Below are positions 1 to 8,129 of a stretch of 64,000 bases of DNA, piece by piece. The position numbers were made by a program, and so were the translations under genes. The stretch spans positions 49,353-113,352 of the forward strand of contig CAZPZD010000001.1 of NCBI GenBank assembly GCA_964590515.1. Direction: 5' to 3'. Position 1 is the first letter of the stretch. Each line of letters starts with the position of its first letter. The DNA is from JADFRG01 sp964590515 (lineage in GTDB: Bacteria > Chloroflexota > Anaerolineae > Anaerolineales > E44-bin32). The notes under the pieces are model-generated. The model searched no databases. It worked only from the letters and a program-made list of their open reading frames with translations, and was not told where the DNA came from.

Positions 1-43
1 CGACGATGATCAACAGAACCCCGATCAGTAGCTCCTGATCCAT
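1..43 (-). CDS. Start of an unidentified, possibly membrane protein (cut by window edge)
   Basis: An ATG read on the minus strand at 43 follows the mutM stop codon by two bases. It opens a frame reading MDQELLIGVLLIIV before the window ends. The residues are strongly hydrophobic, as in a first membrane segment or signal anchor. Its position directly behind mutM suggests co-transcription. Fourteen residues are too few to name a family. Confidence 0.35.
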   Translation of the reverse strand, partial: MDQELLIGVLLIIV

Positions 44-45
44 GC

Positions 46-873
46 TCAGTTCTTTCCCCAGGGCTGGCAGTTCGGGCAGGTAAAAGTGCTTCGCTGGCCA
101 ATCACAGACCGGGCGATTGTCGTTCCGCAGACCGGGCATGGCTGCCCTGCCTGTCCGTAAACCCGAAAGTGGTTTTGAAAATTTCCACCGCGATACACCC
201 AATCAATGCTCGCACCATTGTGGCGCAGCCCGTCCCGAAGTGCGCCGCGGATCCCCTTCCAGAGGGCCCGGACTTCGGAGGGCTGCAGGGTCTGACTACT
301 GCGGAGCGGATGGAGCCTGGCCCGATGAAGAGCCTCGTCCACATAGATATTGCCCAGTCCGGCGATCGCCGCCTGATCCAGGAGCAGCGGCTTAAGGGCG
401 CGTTTGTGCCGATTGAGAATCAGCTGGAGCTTCCTTGCTTGGAACTCGGCCGACAACGGTTCCGGGCCAAGCCGCTTGAGTACGGTTTCAGGGTCCGCCA
501 CGAGGTAGACCCGACCGAACTTCCGGGGGTCGCGGAACCGCAACTGCCGACCCGAGGCGAGCCGAAAGATTGTGTGATCGTGGGCTGTCCGGCGAACTCC
601 GGCCGGAGCGATGAAGAGGTCGCCGCTCATCATGAGGTGGACCAGGAGCGAATCGCGGTCCAGCGATAGGTGGATGAACTTGCCCCGGCGATCGATCTGC
701 CGAACGCTCTGCCTTCGGATACGCCGCCGAAAGTTCGCCGGCGAGGGGTCGACGACATGGCGGGGCCAGCCTAATCGAACCCCGATGATTTGCTCGCCGA
801 TCAGCGACGGAGCATCCGCCGTGCCGTTACGCAACGATCGGCAGATGGTCTCGACCTCCGGAAGTTCAGGCAT
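46..873 (-). CDS. mutM: Formamidopyrimidine-DNA glycosylase (Fpg/MutM)
   Basis: Base-excision repair enzyme that removes oxidised purines such as 8-oxoguanine and then cleaves the abasic site. The protein has 275 residues, a normal family length. It begins MPELPEVET: Pro2 is the family's Schiff-base nucleophile and Glu3 its catalytic partner. The C terminus carries a four-cysteine zinc finger (CPVCG near residue 245 and CPNCQ near 265), which binds DNA opposite the lesion. The start is secure because the mature enzyme needs Pro2. A perfect -10 box sits eight bases before the ATG, so the message is probably leaderless. The next gene on this strand starts two bases after the stop. Confidence 0.96.
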   Translation of the reverse strand: MPELPEVETICRSLRNGTADAPSLIGEQIIGVRLGWPRHVVDPSPANFRRRIRRQSVRQIDRRGKFIHLSLDRDSLLVHLMMSGDLFIAPAGVRRTAHDHTIFRLASGRQLRFRDPRKFGRVYLVADPETVLKRLGPEPLSAEFQARKLQLILNRHKRALKPLLLDQAAIAGLGNIYVDEALHRARLHPLRSSQTLQPSEVRALWKGIRGALRDGLRHNGASIDWVYRGGNFQNHFRVYGQAGQPCPVCGTTIARSVIGQRSTFTCPNCQPWGKN

Positions 874-881
874 CGGTGCGG

Positions 882-887
882 ATTATA
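882..887 (-). promoter_or_regulatory. -10 box of mutM, leaderless spacing
   Basis: TATAAT on the minus strand with eight bases between it and the mutM ATG at 873. Transcription should begin at or next to the A of the ATG, leaving no room for a ribosome binding site. No convincing -35 element was found. Confidence 0.6.
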
Positions 888-945
888 CAGCGGGGTCGGC
901 GGAGCCTCGCCGCGCCAGTATCCTCCGCCGCCCGGAGCCACCTAA

Positions 946-1509
946 TCAAGGGACGACGAGCAAATCCCGCAGGCCCTCAAGCTTTGCCGGACCGATCCCT
1001 TCGACCTGGAGCAGATCCTCGAACCGTTGAAACGGACCGTATCGATCCCGGTATTCGATGATATTTTTGGCCAAGACCGGGCCGATCCCTGGAAGCTGCT
1101 CCAGCTCCGGCGCGCTGGCGGAGTTGAGTGACAGCCGGACCTCGCTGCCTGCCAACTGGACCCCAGAGGTGGCCACCGAATCGACCAGCAGCGGGACCTC
1201 GATCCGCCGCCCGTCTTCAAGAGGCTGGGCCAAATTCAACTGGGCGAGGTCGGCGTCGGCTCGCAGTCCTCCAGCCGCGGTGATCGCCTCTTGTACGATC
1301 GATCCGCGCGGGAAAGAGTAGACACCGGGCCGCACAACAGCTCCGGCGACGTGGACTCGCAAGGGCACTGGGGGCAGCAGTTCGACCGGCTTCCCTCTTG
1401 GCTCCGCGCTCAGCAGGGAGTAAACGCCCCCCAGGAGCAACCCGACCAGAACTCCAGCAAGAAGCTGGCGAGTGCTTCGAAGGATTGGGGCCGGCCCGGG
1501 TGTGTCCAC
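946..1509 (-). CDS. comEA: ComEA-like competence DNA-binding protein
   Basis: Membrane-anchored DNA receptor of the natural-transformation machinery. The 187 residues show the ComEA order: an N-terminal membrane segment at about 15–33, an SLBB domain at about 50–107 (RVHVAGAVVRPGVY) and a C-terminal double helix-hairpin-helix at about 127–187 with two GIGP turns, the non-specific DNA-binding module. The start is a GTG at 1509, required to include the full membrane segment. A TATTAT -10 box twelve bases upstream overlaps the opposing promoter of the cobalamin gene. No comEC is in view, so competence itself is not shown. Confidence 0.88.
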   Translation of the reverse strand: MDTPGPAPILRSTRQLLAGVLVGLLLGGVYSLLSAEPRGKPVELLPPVPLRVHVAGAVVRPGVYSFPRGSIVQEAITAAGGLRADADLAQLNLAQPLEDGRRIEVPLLVDSVATSGVQLAGSEVRLSLNSASAPELEQLPGIGPVLAKNIIEYRDRYGPFQRFEDLLQVEGIGPAKLEGLRDLLVVP

Positions 1510-1520
1510 GCGCTTCTACT

Positions 1521-1527
1521 TATAATA
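1521..1527. promoter_or_regulatory. Overlapping back-to-back -10 boxes, comEA / adenosyltransferase
   Basis: Plus-strand TATAAT occupies 1521–1526 and minus-strand TATTAT occupies 1527–1522, so the two divergent promoters share one AT-rich core. The plus box is seven bases before the ATG at 1534 (leaderless). The minus box is twelve bases before the comEA GTG. Confidence 0.55.
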
Positions 1528-1533
1528 CCTGGG

Positions 1534-2088
1534 ATGCCAGACTACTTCTCGGGCACCGGCGATGATGGAACCACCGGACTGCTCGGCAGCCAACGGGTCC
1601 CTAAATTCCACCCGCGGCCTGCCGCATACGGCGCGCTCGATGAGGCGGCCGCGGCGCTCGGGTTAGCCCGGGCCTTGGCCGCTGGGCTACAGACTCGGCA
1701 AGTGATCGTCGCGATCCAGCGGGATCTCTACCACATCATGGCCGAAGTTGCGGCAACCCGCGACCAGGCCCACCGGTTTCGGGAGCTCGGCGCGGAGCGG
1801 GTCGCCTGGCTGGAGGCTGAAGTTAGGCGGATCGGGGATCAAATCTCCATGCCAAAAGGTTTCGTGGTCGGAGGGGACTCGGCGCCCGGCGCGGCCCTCG
1901 ATCTGGCCCGAACGATTGTCCGACGAGCCGAACGCGCCATTGTCGAGCTCGCCCACGGTGGGGAACTGGACAATCCGCCCATGCTAGCCTACCTCAATCG
2001 GTTGTCGTCGCTGTGCTTCGTGCTCGCTCTTTGGGAGAATCGGCAGGCGGGTGTGGAATCCCCAACCCTGGCTAAATCCGAACCTTAA
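1534..2088 (+). CDS. pduO: PduO-type ATP:cob(I)alamin adenosyltransferase
   Basis: Transfers adenosyl from ATP to cob(I)alamin to make coenzyme B12. The 184-residue length and motifs fit the PduO/MMAB family: the glycine-rich GTGDDGTTGL loop at residues 7–16, and the helical ARTIVRRAER segment near the middle that supplies ATP- and cobalamin-contacting arginines in this family. The open frame extends upstream to 1291, but that part overlaps comEA. The ATG at 1534 lies seven bases after a perfect TATAAT, so it is the start and the mRNA is probably leaderless. Its TAA shares the palindrome TTAA with the stop of the convergent gene that follows. Confidence 0.9.
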   Translation: MPDYFSGTGDDGTTGLLGSQRVPKFHPRPAAYGALDEAAAALGLARALAAGLQTRQVIVAIQRDLYHIMAEVAATRDQAHRFRELGAERVAWLEAEVRRIGDQISMPKGFVVGGDSAPGAALDLARTIVRRAERAIVELAHGGELDNPPMLAYLNRLSSLCFVLALWENRQAGVESPTLAKSEP

Positions 2089-2699
2089 AGGACCGCGAAG
2101 CGGCACGCTTCTTTACCACTAGCCCGGCAGTCCACCTCGCGGATCGGGACTTCCTCCCGAGTCATCCAGGTTACCGCTTCCGCTAACTCGCCGACGGTCG
2201 ACCAACAGATCGGGTGCTCGGCGACCACCCCCAGGGTGCGGTCGAAAGTTTCGTCGACAAGCCAGAATCCCTCCCCGGCCCGGCTGACTCGGACCTGCCC
2301 ATCCGGGGCCGCCATCTCACTCGCCAGCTGGTTCAGAATCCAGGCCAACTTGCTTTGGGTTGATAGAAAGGGCCCAATGATCTTTCGGCGCGCATTCAGC
2401 AGAGGGCGCTGGGCGACCTGGTTGCGGAAGATCGATCGACCGATGCGGGTCAGCGTCCCGCGGGCGCCGGTCCCGAAGTAAGTCCGCACGGTCGTCAGCA
2501 ATCGAGCGTATTCGGCCGCCCGACTCTGGAGTTCGTCGTTGGCCGGCGGCGGGGATTCCATGTACCGGGTCAAGTCGGATTGGCGGAGGATCATCCGAAG
2601 TCCGTGGGCCCCCATCTGCTCCTCAATCGCCATGACCAACCAACGCATGCGGTAGTTCGGGAGGGAACGATCGGGAGGCAATCTCATCTCGTGGGGCAT
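2085..2699 (-). CDS. V4R-like (4-vinyl reductase fold) ligand-sensing protein
   Basis: 204 residues from the ATG at 2699. The C terminus (REVDCRASGKEACRF) matches the Cys-rich end typical of V4R domains, which bind small hydrophobic or tetrapyrrole ligands or serve as regulatory input modules. The N-terminal half is a helical region (NYRMRWLVMAIEEQMG) often seen before V4R in Chloroflexota and related proteins. No HTH or catalytic domain is present. The frame is open to 2804, but a TATAAT at 2747–2742 favours the internal ATG. Neighbours give no clear partner. Binding a B12 or chlorin-like ligand would be speculation, although an adenosyltransferase is the convergent neighbour. Confidence 0.6.
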   Translation of the reverse strand: MPHEMRLPPDRSLPNYRMRWLVMAIEEQMGAHGLRMILRQSDLTRYMESPPPANDELQSRAAEYARLLTTVRTYFGTGARGTLTRIGRSIFRNQVAQRPLLNARRKIIGPFLSTQSKLAWILNQLASEMAAPDGQVRVSRAGEGFWLVDETFDRTLGVVAEHPICWSTVGELAEAVTWMTREEVPIREVDCRASGKEACRFAVL

Positions 2700-2741
2700 T
2701 GGTGGGCCGATCCGCAGAACAGGACTAAGAATCCAGTGCGG

Positions 2742-2747
2742 ATTATA
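2742..2747 (-). promoter_or_regulatory. -10 box of the V4R-like gene
   Basis: TATAAT on the minus strand. It overlaps the TAA stop of the upstream acetyltransferase gene (2743–2745) and lies about 42 bases before the chosen ATG at 2699. Confidence 0.5.
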
Positions 2748-3588
2748 GCTTTGGGAGGCGGGTCTCGAGGACTCGGTAACGCTGGCCGGTCTCCCGGAAT
2801 CCAAGACTGCGATATAGGCGCTGGCTGGCCAGGTTGTCTGCCTGGGTGTTAACCGAGAGCCGACTCAGGCCACCCTGGCGGGCGCTCTGCAAGGCCTCCA
2901 AGACGAGTGAACGCCCCAGCCCCTGTCGGCGATGACCGGGGTGCACTGCCAATCGGGCGAGGTGGGCTCCAAGGGGTGACCGGGTCGTAATCTGGTAGCC
3001 GGCCAGCCCGTCCGCCGACTCGATGATTGTGGCTGAATCCGACTGTATGAGCGCGGCCCGAAGCGAATCGGTCGACAGCTGCCAAAGCGGGTCGAAGGAG
3101 AGGTGATCGAGTTCGAGCAGCGCCCTTTCATCTTCAGCCTGGATGGGTCGGGATCGCTGGGAAGAGGTTGGGAAGGAGCGGGTCAGTTCACGCTCGAAGA
3201 AGATCACCGCGTTGACGGGCTGATATCCGGCCCCGGCCAGGAGCGATTCGAACCAGCCCTCAATCGGCAGCGCAGCCACTCGGTCCACCCGCATTTCGCG
3301 CAGGGCGCTGGCCGCCACTTCCCAGAGCGGCTGCCAGGCCGCCTCAGGCTTGACCCCGGACGTCACTGCAAACCCCCGCAGCCAGCTCACACCAGGCAGG
3401 TCCGGCGGACAACCCAGGCAGCCTACCGGAAGGCCCGCCTGGGTACCCAGCAGGAACGGAGCTTTGTCTGTGAGGGCGGCTGGCTCCAGCCAATCCAGAT
3501 GCAAGTGCTTCCAGCGGGAACCGAGGAATAACCCGTCCACCAGCGCACGGTCATTTGCCGTCGTTTGCCGAATGGTCCAGCCACTCAT
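2743..3588 (-). CDS. GNAT-family N-acetyltransferase (two GNAT-like halves)
   Basis: 281 residues. The C-terminal half (about 145–281) is a standard GNAT fold: HPGHRRQGLG at 216–225 is the acetyl-CoA pyrophosphate-binding loop, and NLASQRLYRSLGFRE near the end is the usual motif B. The N-terminal half (1–135) has the strand–helix order of a GNAT domain but no recognisable CoA loop, so it may be a degenerate duplicate. The substrate is unknown. It is the last gene of a minus-strand group behind the TPR and double-HTH genes, with an eleven-base gap upstream. Confidence 0.82.
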   Translation of the reverse strand: MSGWTIRQTTANDRALVDGLFLGSRWKHLHLDWLEPAALTDKAPFLLGTQAGLPVGCLGCPPDLPGVSWLRGFAVTSGVKPEAAWQPLWEVAASALREMRVDRVAALPIEGWFESLLAGAGYQPVNAVIFFERELTRSFPTSSQRSRPIQAEDERALLELDHLSFDPLWQLSTDSLRAALIQSDSATIIESADGLAGYQITTRSPLGAHLARLAVHPGHRRQGLGRSLVLEALQSARQGGLSRLSVNTQADNLASQRLYRSLGFRETGQRYRVLETRLPKL

Positions 3589-3599
3589 CGGACCGCGGT

Positions 3600-4127
3600 T
3601 CAGAGTCGAAGCAGGCGGGCGGGTAGTTGGAGAAGTCGCTTGAGCAAGCGGCCGCGCAGGCCGCGGGGAGGGCTTGCGAGCGTTCCGGCCTGCAATGTGT
3701 TGGCCGCCTCGAGCGGCCGATGTTGGCGCAATTGAACCTGGGCGAGGGCGTTCAGCGTGTAACCAAGCGAGTCCTGATCGCCCATAGCACGGAAGGCCTC
3801 GACAGCCTGCTGATAGGCCCCCTCCGCGGCCGGAAGGTCGCCAGTCGCCTCCAGGGCGGCGGCCAGGTTGCCCGTCGCCTGGGCGGCCCGTTGGTTGTCG
3901 CCCAGCTTGGAGAAAAGGTCCCCTGTACCTCGGACGATGGAAAGGGCCTCCTGTGGGCGCCCGGCTTTCAAGTAGCTAACGCTCAGGTTGTTGGCCAGCT
4001 CGGCCCGCCTTGCCGGATCGGCCTCCAAGGGAAGGGCGGATTCGAAGAGCCGAATCGCGTCCCCCATTCTCCCTTGTTGATAGGCTTCGAGGGCCTGGCT
4101 CACAAGGCTGGAGGGTTCGGCACTCAA
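3600..4127 (-). CDS. TPR-repeat protein
   Basis: 175 residues made mostly of tetratricopeptide helices (AYQQGRMGDAIRLFESAL, NNLSVSYLKAGRPQEALSI, GNLAAALEATGDLPAAEGAY, NALAQVQLRQHRPLEAAN), roughly four repeats at residues 10–150, then a basic Leu/Arg-rich tail. No signal peptide is seen, so it is probably cytoplasmic and mediates protein contacts. The start is a TTG at 4127 inside the stop of the upstream regulator (TTGA overlap), which implies translational coupling. It is therefore a likely partner of the double-HTH regulator. Confidence 0.8.
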   Translation of the reverse strand: MSAEPSSLVSQALEAYQQGRMGDAIRLFESALPLEADPARRAELANNLSVSYLKAGRPQEALSIVRGTGDLFSKLGDNQRAAQATGNLAAALEATGDLPAAEGAYQQAVEAFRAMGDQDSLGYTLNALAQVQLRQHRPLEAANTLQAGTLASPPRGLRGRLLKRLLQLPARLLRL

Positions 4128-4813
4128 CGGGCGATATCGGAGATCAACTCGCCGAGATTGCGCAGCCGGTCGATGGAAAGCTCTTCGAGGCCAAGGGCCA
4201 ACCGGATCAACCGGGGACTGTCGCGCTTCCCCAGAAAGTCGCGCAGGTCGTGGGGCAGGTCACGGAAGGTCTCGTAGGCCTGCTGGTTGCGATGCCAATC
4301 GGCAACCGGGCCGCGGCCTTGGGTGTCCACGTAATCTTCGACCGAGTGGCCAAGCGCCTTCGCCAGGGCTTCGAGTTCTGGGACTGGAACCGGGCGCAGC
4401 CCGCGTTCGTAGGCACTCACCCGGCTGGCTGGAAAACCGACTCGCTCCCCCAGCTGGCGGAGCGACAGCTCGGCATCCTTGCGGTGCCGGCGAAGCAAGG
4501 CCCCGATCATCTTCTGTCGGAAAGAGACCACGACCTTGGGGTCGAACACTGCTTTCCGCTGGGCTTCTTCCGGACGACGGGCGAGCAAGCCCCCTAAGGG
4601 AACATCAAAATGGAAGGCGAGTTGCTCGAGCTCGGGCAGCGAGATGCCTTTCTTCCCCAACTCGTAGGAGGCCAGCGTGCTGCGGCTGATGCCGACGACC
4701 TCGGCGGTATGTTTGAGGCTTTTTCCTGCCTGTCTTCTGACTCCCCGCAACAGCGCGCCGAGCATCTTGGTCTTCAGGAGGAGTGACATGTCGTTCATGT
4801 GAAGATTGTGCAC
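4124..4813 (-). CDS. Transcriptional regulator with two XRE-type HTH domains
   Basis: 229 residues with two helix-turn-helix units of the Cro/C1 (XRE) type. The first, at about 18–72, contains KHTAEVVGISRSTLASYELG. The second, at about 100–160, contains LRQLGERVGFPASRVSAYERG. A C-terminal helical region of about 60 residues follows. Tandem HTHs in one chain could contact both halves of an operator without dimerising. The frame opens with GTG at 4813; in-frame ATGs at residues 6 and 9 are alternative starts. A TACAAT about 30 bases upstream may be the -10. It is translationally coupled to the TPR protein. Targets are unknown. Confidence 0.85.
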   Translation of the reverse strand: MHNLHMNDMSLLLKTKMLGALLRGVRRQAGKSLKHTAEVVGISRSTLASYELGKKGISLPELEQLAFHFDVPLGGLLARRPEEAQRKAVFDPKVVVSFRQKMIGALLRRHRKDAELSLRQLGERVGFPASRVSAYERGLRPVPVPELEALAKALGHSVEDYVDTQGRGPVADWHRNQQAYETFRDLPHDLRDFLGKRDSPRLIRLALGLEELSIDRLRNLGELISDIAR

Positions 4814-4865
4814 GAAGGCGTTGCGGGGCCCAGGGGCGGCTCAATTGTACATGGGGATCCGAATG

Positions 4866-5582
4866 CTACTCACCCCTGCCATTGGAGACCGGAGGGATCA
4901 GGTAGCCAAGGCCCTGCCGAGTGACGATGTGAATTGGATTCTTGGGATCCGGCTCGATCTTCTGTCGCAATCGGCTGAGGCACACCCACAGGATCTCCTT
5001 ATCGTCCCGATACTCCGGGCCCCAGACGCCGGTCAGCAGTTCCTCTGGCGTCAACACCCGGCCTTCGGAGGCCGCGAGGGTTTGCAACAAACGATACTCG
5101 GTGGCGGTGAGTGCAATTTCTTTGCTATTCGAGGTGACCAGCGCCTTGGCCAAGTCAATCTGCAGCTCGTGGTGGGCGTAGACCGGCTCATGGAAGCTGG
5201 CGTCGGCTTGTCGCTCGGCGCGGCGCAACACGGCTCGCACCCGAGCTAGCAACTCCTGGGCGGAAAATGGCTTGATGATGTAGTCGTCCGCCCCGGCATC
5301 CAGCCCCCGCACCCGGTCTCGCTCCTCTCCCTTGGCGGTCAGAATGATGATCGGAACCGTGGAGAACTCCCGAATCCGCTCGGTGGCAGTGAAGCCGTCC
5401 ATGACCGGCATCATGACATCCAGCAATAGCAATCCGGGCTGAGCTGCGGCCACCTTTTCCACCGCCTGCTGCCCGTCTTGGGCAGAGTCCACTGCGTAGC
5501 CGGCCGTCTCTAGGTTGACCTGGACCAGGCGAACATAGCGAGGCTCGTCGTCCACCACCAGGATCAAGGTCTTATCGTTCAT
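4866..5582 (-). CDS. OmpR/PhoB-family response regulator
   Basis: 238 residues: an N-terminal receiver (about 5–120) with the acidic pair in VVDDEP, phospho-acceptor Asp55 in LLLLDVMMP, the conserved Thr/Lys region (LTAKGEE, IIKPF), and a C-terminal winged helix (about 138–235; TATEYRLLQTLA, VTRQGLGYLI). It binds DNA when phosphorylated. An upstream extension of the frame to 5894 is a reading-frame accident. The ATG at 5582 overlaps the end of the histidine kinase gene by 11 bases, marking the two as a cognate, coupled pair. The domain order is close to PhoB/PhoP; the regulon is unknown. Confidence 0.93.
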   Translation of the reverse strand: MNDKTLILVVDDEPRYVRLVQVNLETAGYAVDSAQDGQQAVEKVAAAQPGLLLLDVMMPVMDGFTATERIREFSTVPIIILTAKGEERDRVRGLDAGADDYIIKPFSAQELLARVRAVLRRAERQADASFHEPVYAHHELQIDLAKALVTSNSKEIALTATEYRLLQTLAASEGRVLTPEELLTGVWGPEYRDDKEILWVCLSRLRQKIEPDPKNPIHIVTRQGLGYLIPPVSNGRGE

Positions 5583-6825
5583 GCTCTGCCTCCGGAACGG
5601 GTTGGGTTGCCAGCAATGGGAGAGTGAAGTAGATCCGGGTGCCGGTCCCTTCCCGGCTTTCGACCCCGATCTCCCCATTATGAGCTTCGATGATCTTCCG
5701 GCAAATATACAGGCCGAGGCCGGTGCCACGCACGTTGGAATTCTGCTCGGGCACTCGATAGAAGCGTTCAAACAGGTGGGGGATGTGTTGCGGCGCGATG
5801 CCCGGGCCGGTGTCCTCGACCTCAATCTGCACCTGGTTGTCTTCGCTGTGCGAGCGAATCCGAACAACCGCGTTGGGTGCATACTTATTCGCATTGGAGA
5901 GCAGATTGTCGATTACCTGCGAAACCCGAGTCGGGTCCACATACACGCTTGGCAAGTCCTCAGGAAGCTCGACGTCCACCTTCATTTCCGGGTAAGCGGA
6001 CTTAGTCCGAGACACTGAATCCCGAATCAGGCTCCCGAGCTTAATCGGCTCGCGGGTCATCCCCAGGGTTCCGGTCTCCAGTCGCGAGGAATCGAGCAAG
6101 TTGTCGATGAGCTCTCGGAGCCGGTCGGCTTCCTCATCGACGATCTGCAAGAACTCCATCCGAGTTTCAGGTTCCCAGGTGGCGTCTTTGCGCATCAGGG
6201 TCGTCACATAGCCCTTAATGAAGCCGAGCGGGGTACGCAGCTCGTGCGAGATCGTTGAAATGAACTCGTCCTGCATGCGGGCCAGTTCACGCTGGGCCTC
6301 CAGGGTCGCGATCCGCCGGGCCATCCGCCGATTCTCCAACAGCTGCCCGACATGCCAGGCGACGAACTCGGCCAGCCGGATGTGCTCCGGTGGATACGAA
6401 GGCCCGCCGAATCGGCCGAAGACCAGCCCGCCGACGCAGCGGCCATGCACCATCATCGGTAACCCCAGGTAATCCCGGCGGCGGTCCCGGCCTTGAACCG
6501 CGGTGCCGGCATCCTCTTGGCGCAGGATCGTTTGGCCGCTCCGGTAAGCCTCAACGGCAGCCGGTTCGCCCCAGGCCAGGTCGGCCTCCCGCGATCGGCC
6601 GCGGCCAAGCGCCAGCGCGTAAGCCGGCTCAAGCTGACCGGTCTCTTCATTGGTGAGAAACAATGAAACCACGTCGAAGATGAAGATCGAGCGGGAAAGC
6701 CGAAATACCGCGTCGAGGCCGGCCTCCGTGTCGTAGGTCTCGGCCACGATCCGCGCGATGGCATAGACCGCGTTCAGCTCTGTGCCGTGGGTCAACGGCC
6801 CCGGGCGAACCAGTGGTCCAGTCAT
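5572..6825 (-). CDS. Soluble GAF-domain sensor histidine kinase
   Basis: 417 residues and no membrane segment. An N-terminal GAF-type sensor (about 17–165) is followed by a DHp helix pair with phospho-acceptor His194 in ISHELRTPLG and a complete ATPase domain: N box VIDNLLSNANKYAP, G1 VEDTGPGIA, F box FERFYR and G2 GTGLGLYI. It presumably senses a cytoplasmic ligand and phosphorylates the OmpR-type regulator encoded next. Its ATG at 6825 overlaps the TGA of the upstream kinase (ATGA), so both kinases and the regulator form one coupled operon. The gene order allows both kinases to feed the same regulator. Confidence 0.92.
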   Translation of the reverse strand: MTGPLVRPGPLTHGTELNAVYAIARIVAETYDTEAGLDAVFRLSRSIFIFDVVSLFLTNEETGQLEPAYALALGRGRSREADLAWGEPAAVEAYRSGQTILRQEDAGTAVQGRDRRRDYLGLPMMVHGRCVGGLVFGRFGGPSYPPEHIRLAEFVAWHVGQLLENRRMARRIATLEAQRELARMQDEFISTISHELRTPLGFIKGYVTTLMRKDATWEPETRMEFLQIVDEEADRLRELIDNLLDSSRLETGTLGMTREPIKLGSLIRDSVSRTKSAYPEMKVDVELPEDLPSVYVDPTRVSQVIDNLLSNANKYAPNAVVRIRSHSEDNQVQIEVEDTGPGIAPQHIPHLFERFYRVPEQNSNVRGTGLGLYICRKIIEAHNGEIGVESREGTGTRIYFTLPLLATQPVPEAEHER

Positions 6826-8000
6826 GCAGGCTCCGTGGCGAGTGGGAGATCGAAGCGGAACGTGCTTCCGGAGTTCTCCATGCTTTCGACCTGGATGGAA
6901 GCCCCGTGGGCACTCACGATCTGTTTGACCAGCGCGAGCCCAAGCCCGGTTCCCCCATGTCGGCGGGTCGGCGATCCGTCAAGTTGATGGAAAGGCTCGA
7001 AGATCTCCTCAAGTTTGCCGGAGGGGATGCCGATCCCGGTGTCGGAGACCGCGACCGTAACGAAGCGATCAACCTGTTGCGCCCAAAGCTTCACCCGACC
7101 TCCGGCCGGGGTGAACTTGATTCCATTGTCTACCAACTGGTAAAGGACCCAACTGAGCTTGTCCAGATCGGCCTGGACCTGGGGCAAACCCCGGTCGACC
7201 GAGACTTGAATCGAAACGCCCTCAAGGGCGGCCTTATCCTTCGATCGTTCGAGCACTGCCTCGGCGAGCTGAGCAAGCTGGGCCGGCCGGAGATCCAAAG
7301 CCAGCCCTTCCCGGGAAGCCGTGGAGAAAGCGATCAAGTCCTCAATCAAGTGCTCAAGCCGCAGGGTGGCCCGACTGATCACCGAGACTGCTTTGGCTTG
7401 CTCCGGGGTAAGCTGGCCGAGTTCCTGTTCTTCCAGCAACTCAACGTAGCCCTTCACATGCGCCAGCGGAGTTCGCAGCTCGTGCGAGACGTTCGAGATC
7501 AAGTTGGTCTTAAGGGTGTTCAATTCCTGAAGCCGCCCGAGCGCTTGGCGCAGTTCGGCGGTCCGCTCGGATACCCGCTGTTCGAGGTTCCGGTTGGCCT
7601 CTTGCAGGGCGGCATGGAGCTCGATAATCTGGCTGGTGATTGCCCGGTCGATCGTCTCCCGATCGACCATCTCCAGCTCCACCAAGGTCTGCCCGAGCAA
7701 GCGACGTTCCCCTTTCTTGGCGAGCTCCTTCTGGTGGACCAGAGCCGACTCGAGCTGGCCAGTTGTCAACAAGCCTCTGCGGACCAGGTAGTCGCCGAGC
7801 CGGGGGATGAAGGCCGGCGGCGTGTCGGTCAGCGGGGCTGTCTCTGGAACGCCGGCCAGATAAGCTCGTTCGGCGAGCAGCGCGAGCAGGGCCAAATCCA
7901 CCCCGCAGCTGGGGCAAGTCCTCGAATCCCCAGGCATGCTAAAGGAGCACTGCGGGCAGACGATGGAGCTGGTTACAACCGGGGTTTCAGACGTGACCAA
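6822..8000 (-). CDS. Sensor histidine kinase with zinc ribbon and MshEN-like module
   Basis: 392 residues and no membrane segment. The order is: a four-cysteine zinc ribbon (C15xxC18, C29xxC32), a helical module at about 66–125 resembling the MshEN/GspE N-terminal domain (LGDYLVRRGLLTTGQLESAL), a coiled coil (126–165), a DHp domain with His173 in VSHELRTPLA, and an ATPase domain with a G1 box DTGIGIP and a G2 box GTGLGLAL. MshEN domains are known c-di-GMP binders in other proteins; binding here is inference. The TTG start at 8000 is needed to keep the first Cys pair. The N box reads QLVDNGIKF, with the key Asn present. It is the first gene of the coupled kinase–kinase–regulator operon. Confidence 0.85.
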   Translation of the reverse strand: MVTSETPVVTSSIVCPQCSFSMPGDSRTCPSCGVDLALLALLAERAYLAGVPETAPLTDTPPAFIPRLGDYLVRRGLLTTGQLESALVHQKELAKKGERRLLGQTLVELEMVDRETIDRAITSQIIELHAALQEANRNLEQRVSERTAELRQALGRLQELNTLKTNLISNVSHELRTPLAHVKGYVELLEEQELGQLTPEQAKAVSVISRATLRLEHLIEDLIAFSTASREGLALDLRPAQLAQLAEAVLERSKDKAALEGVSIQVSVDRGLPQVQADLDKLSWVLYQLVDNGIKFTPAGGRVKLWAQQVDRFVTVAVSDTGIGIPSGKLEEIFEPFHQLDGSPTRRHGGTGLGLALVKQIVSAHGASIQVESMENSGSTFRFDLPLATEPA

Positions 8001-8129
8001 AGCGGGCTCGCGGGTATATTAGCCGCTCCAGGGTAGAGCGGCAAGTGGAAGGTAGTACTGCAAGGTCTCTGTAAGGTTCGAGGCCCACGTTCCTGTCGGA
8101 TAATGTTGCCGATGCACTAGGAGCGCAAG

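Noticed and set aside
1291..1533. N-terminal extension of the cobalamin adenosyltransferase
   Set aside because: It overlaps comEA and precedes the promoter; family alignment starts at the ATG 1534.
6813..8036. A 407-codon plus-strand frame
   Set aside because: It is antisense to the zinc-ribbon histidine kinase, whose motifs are complete; the plus-strand product has no recognisable domain.
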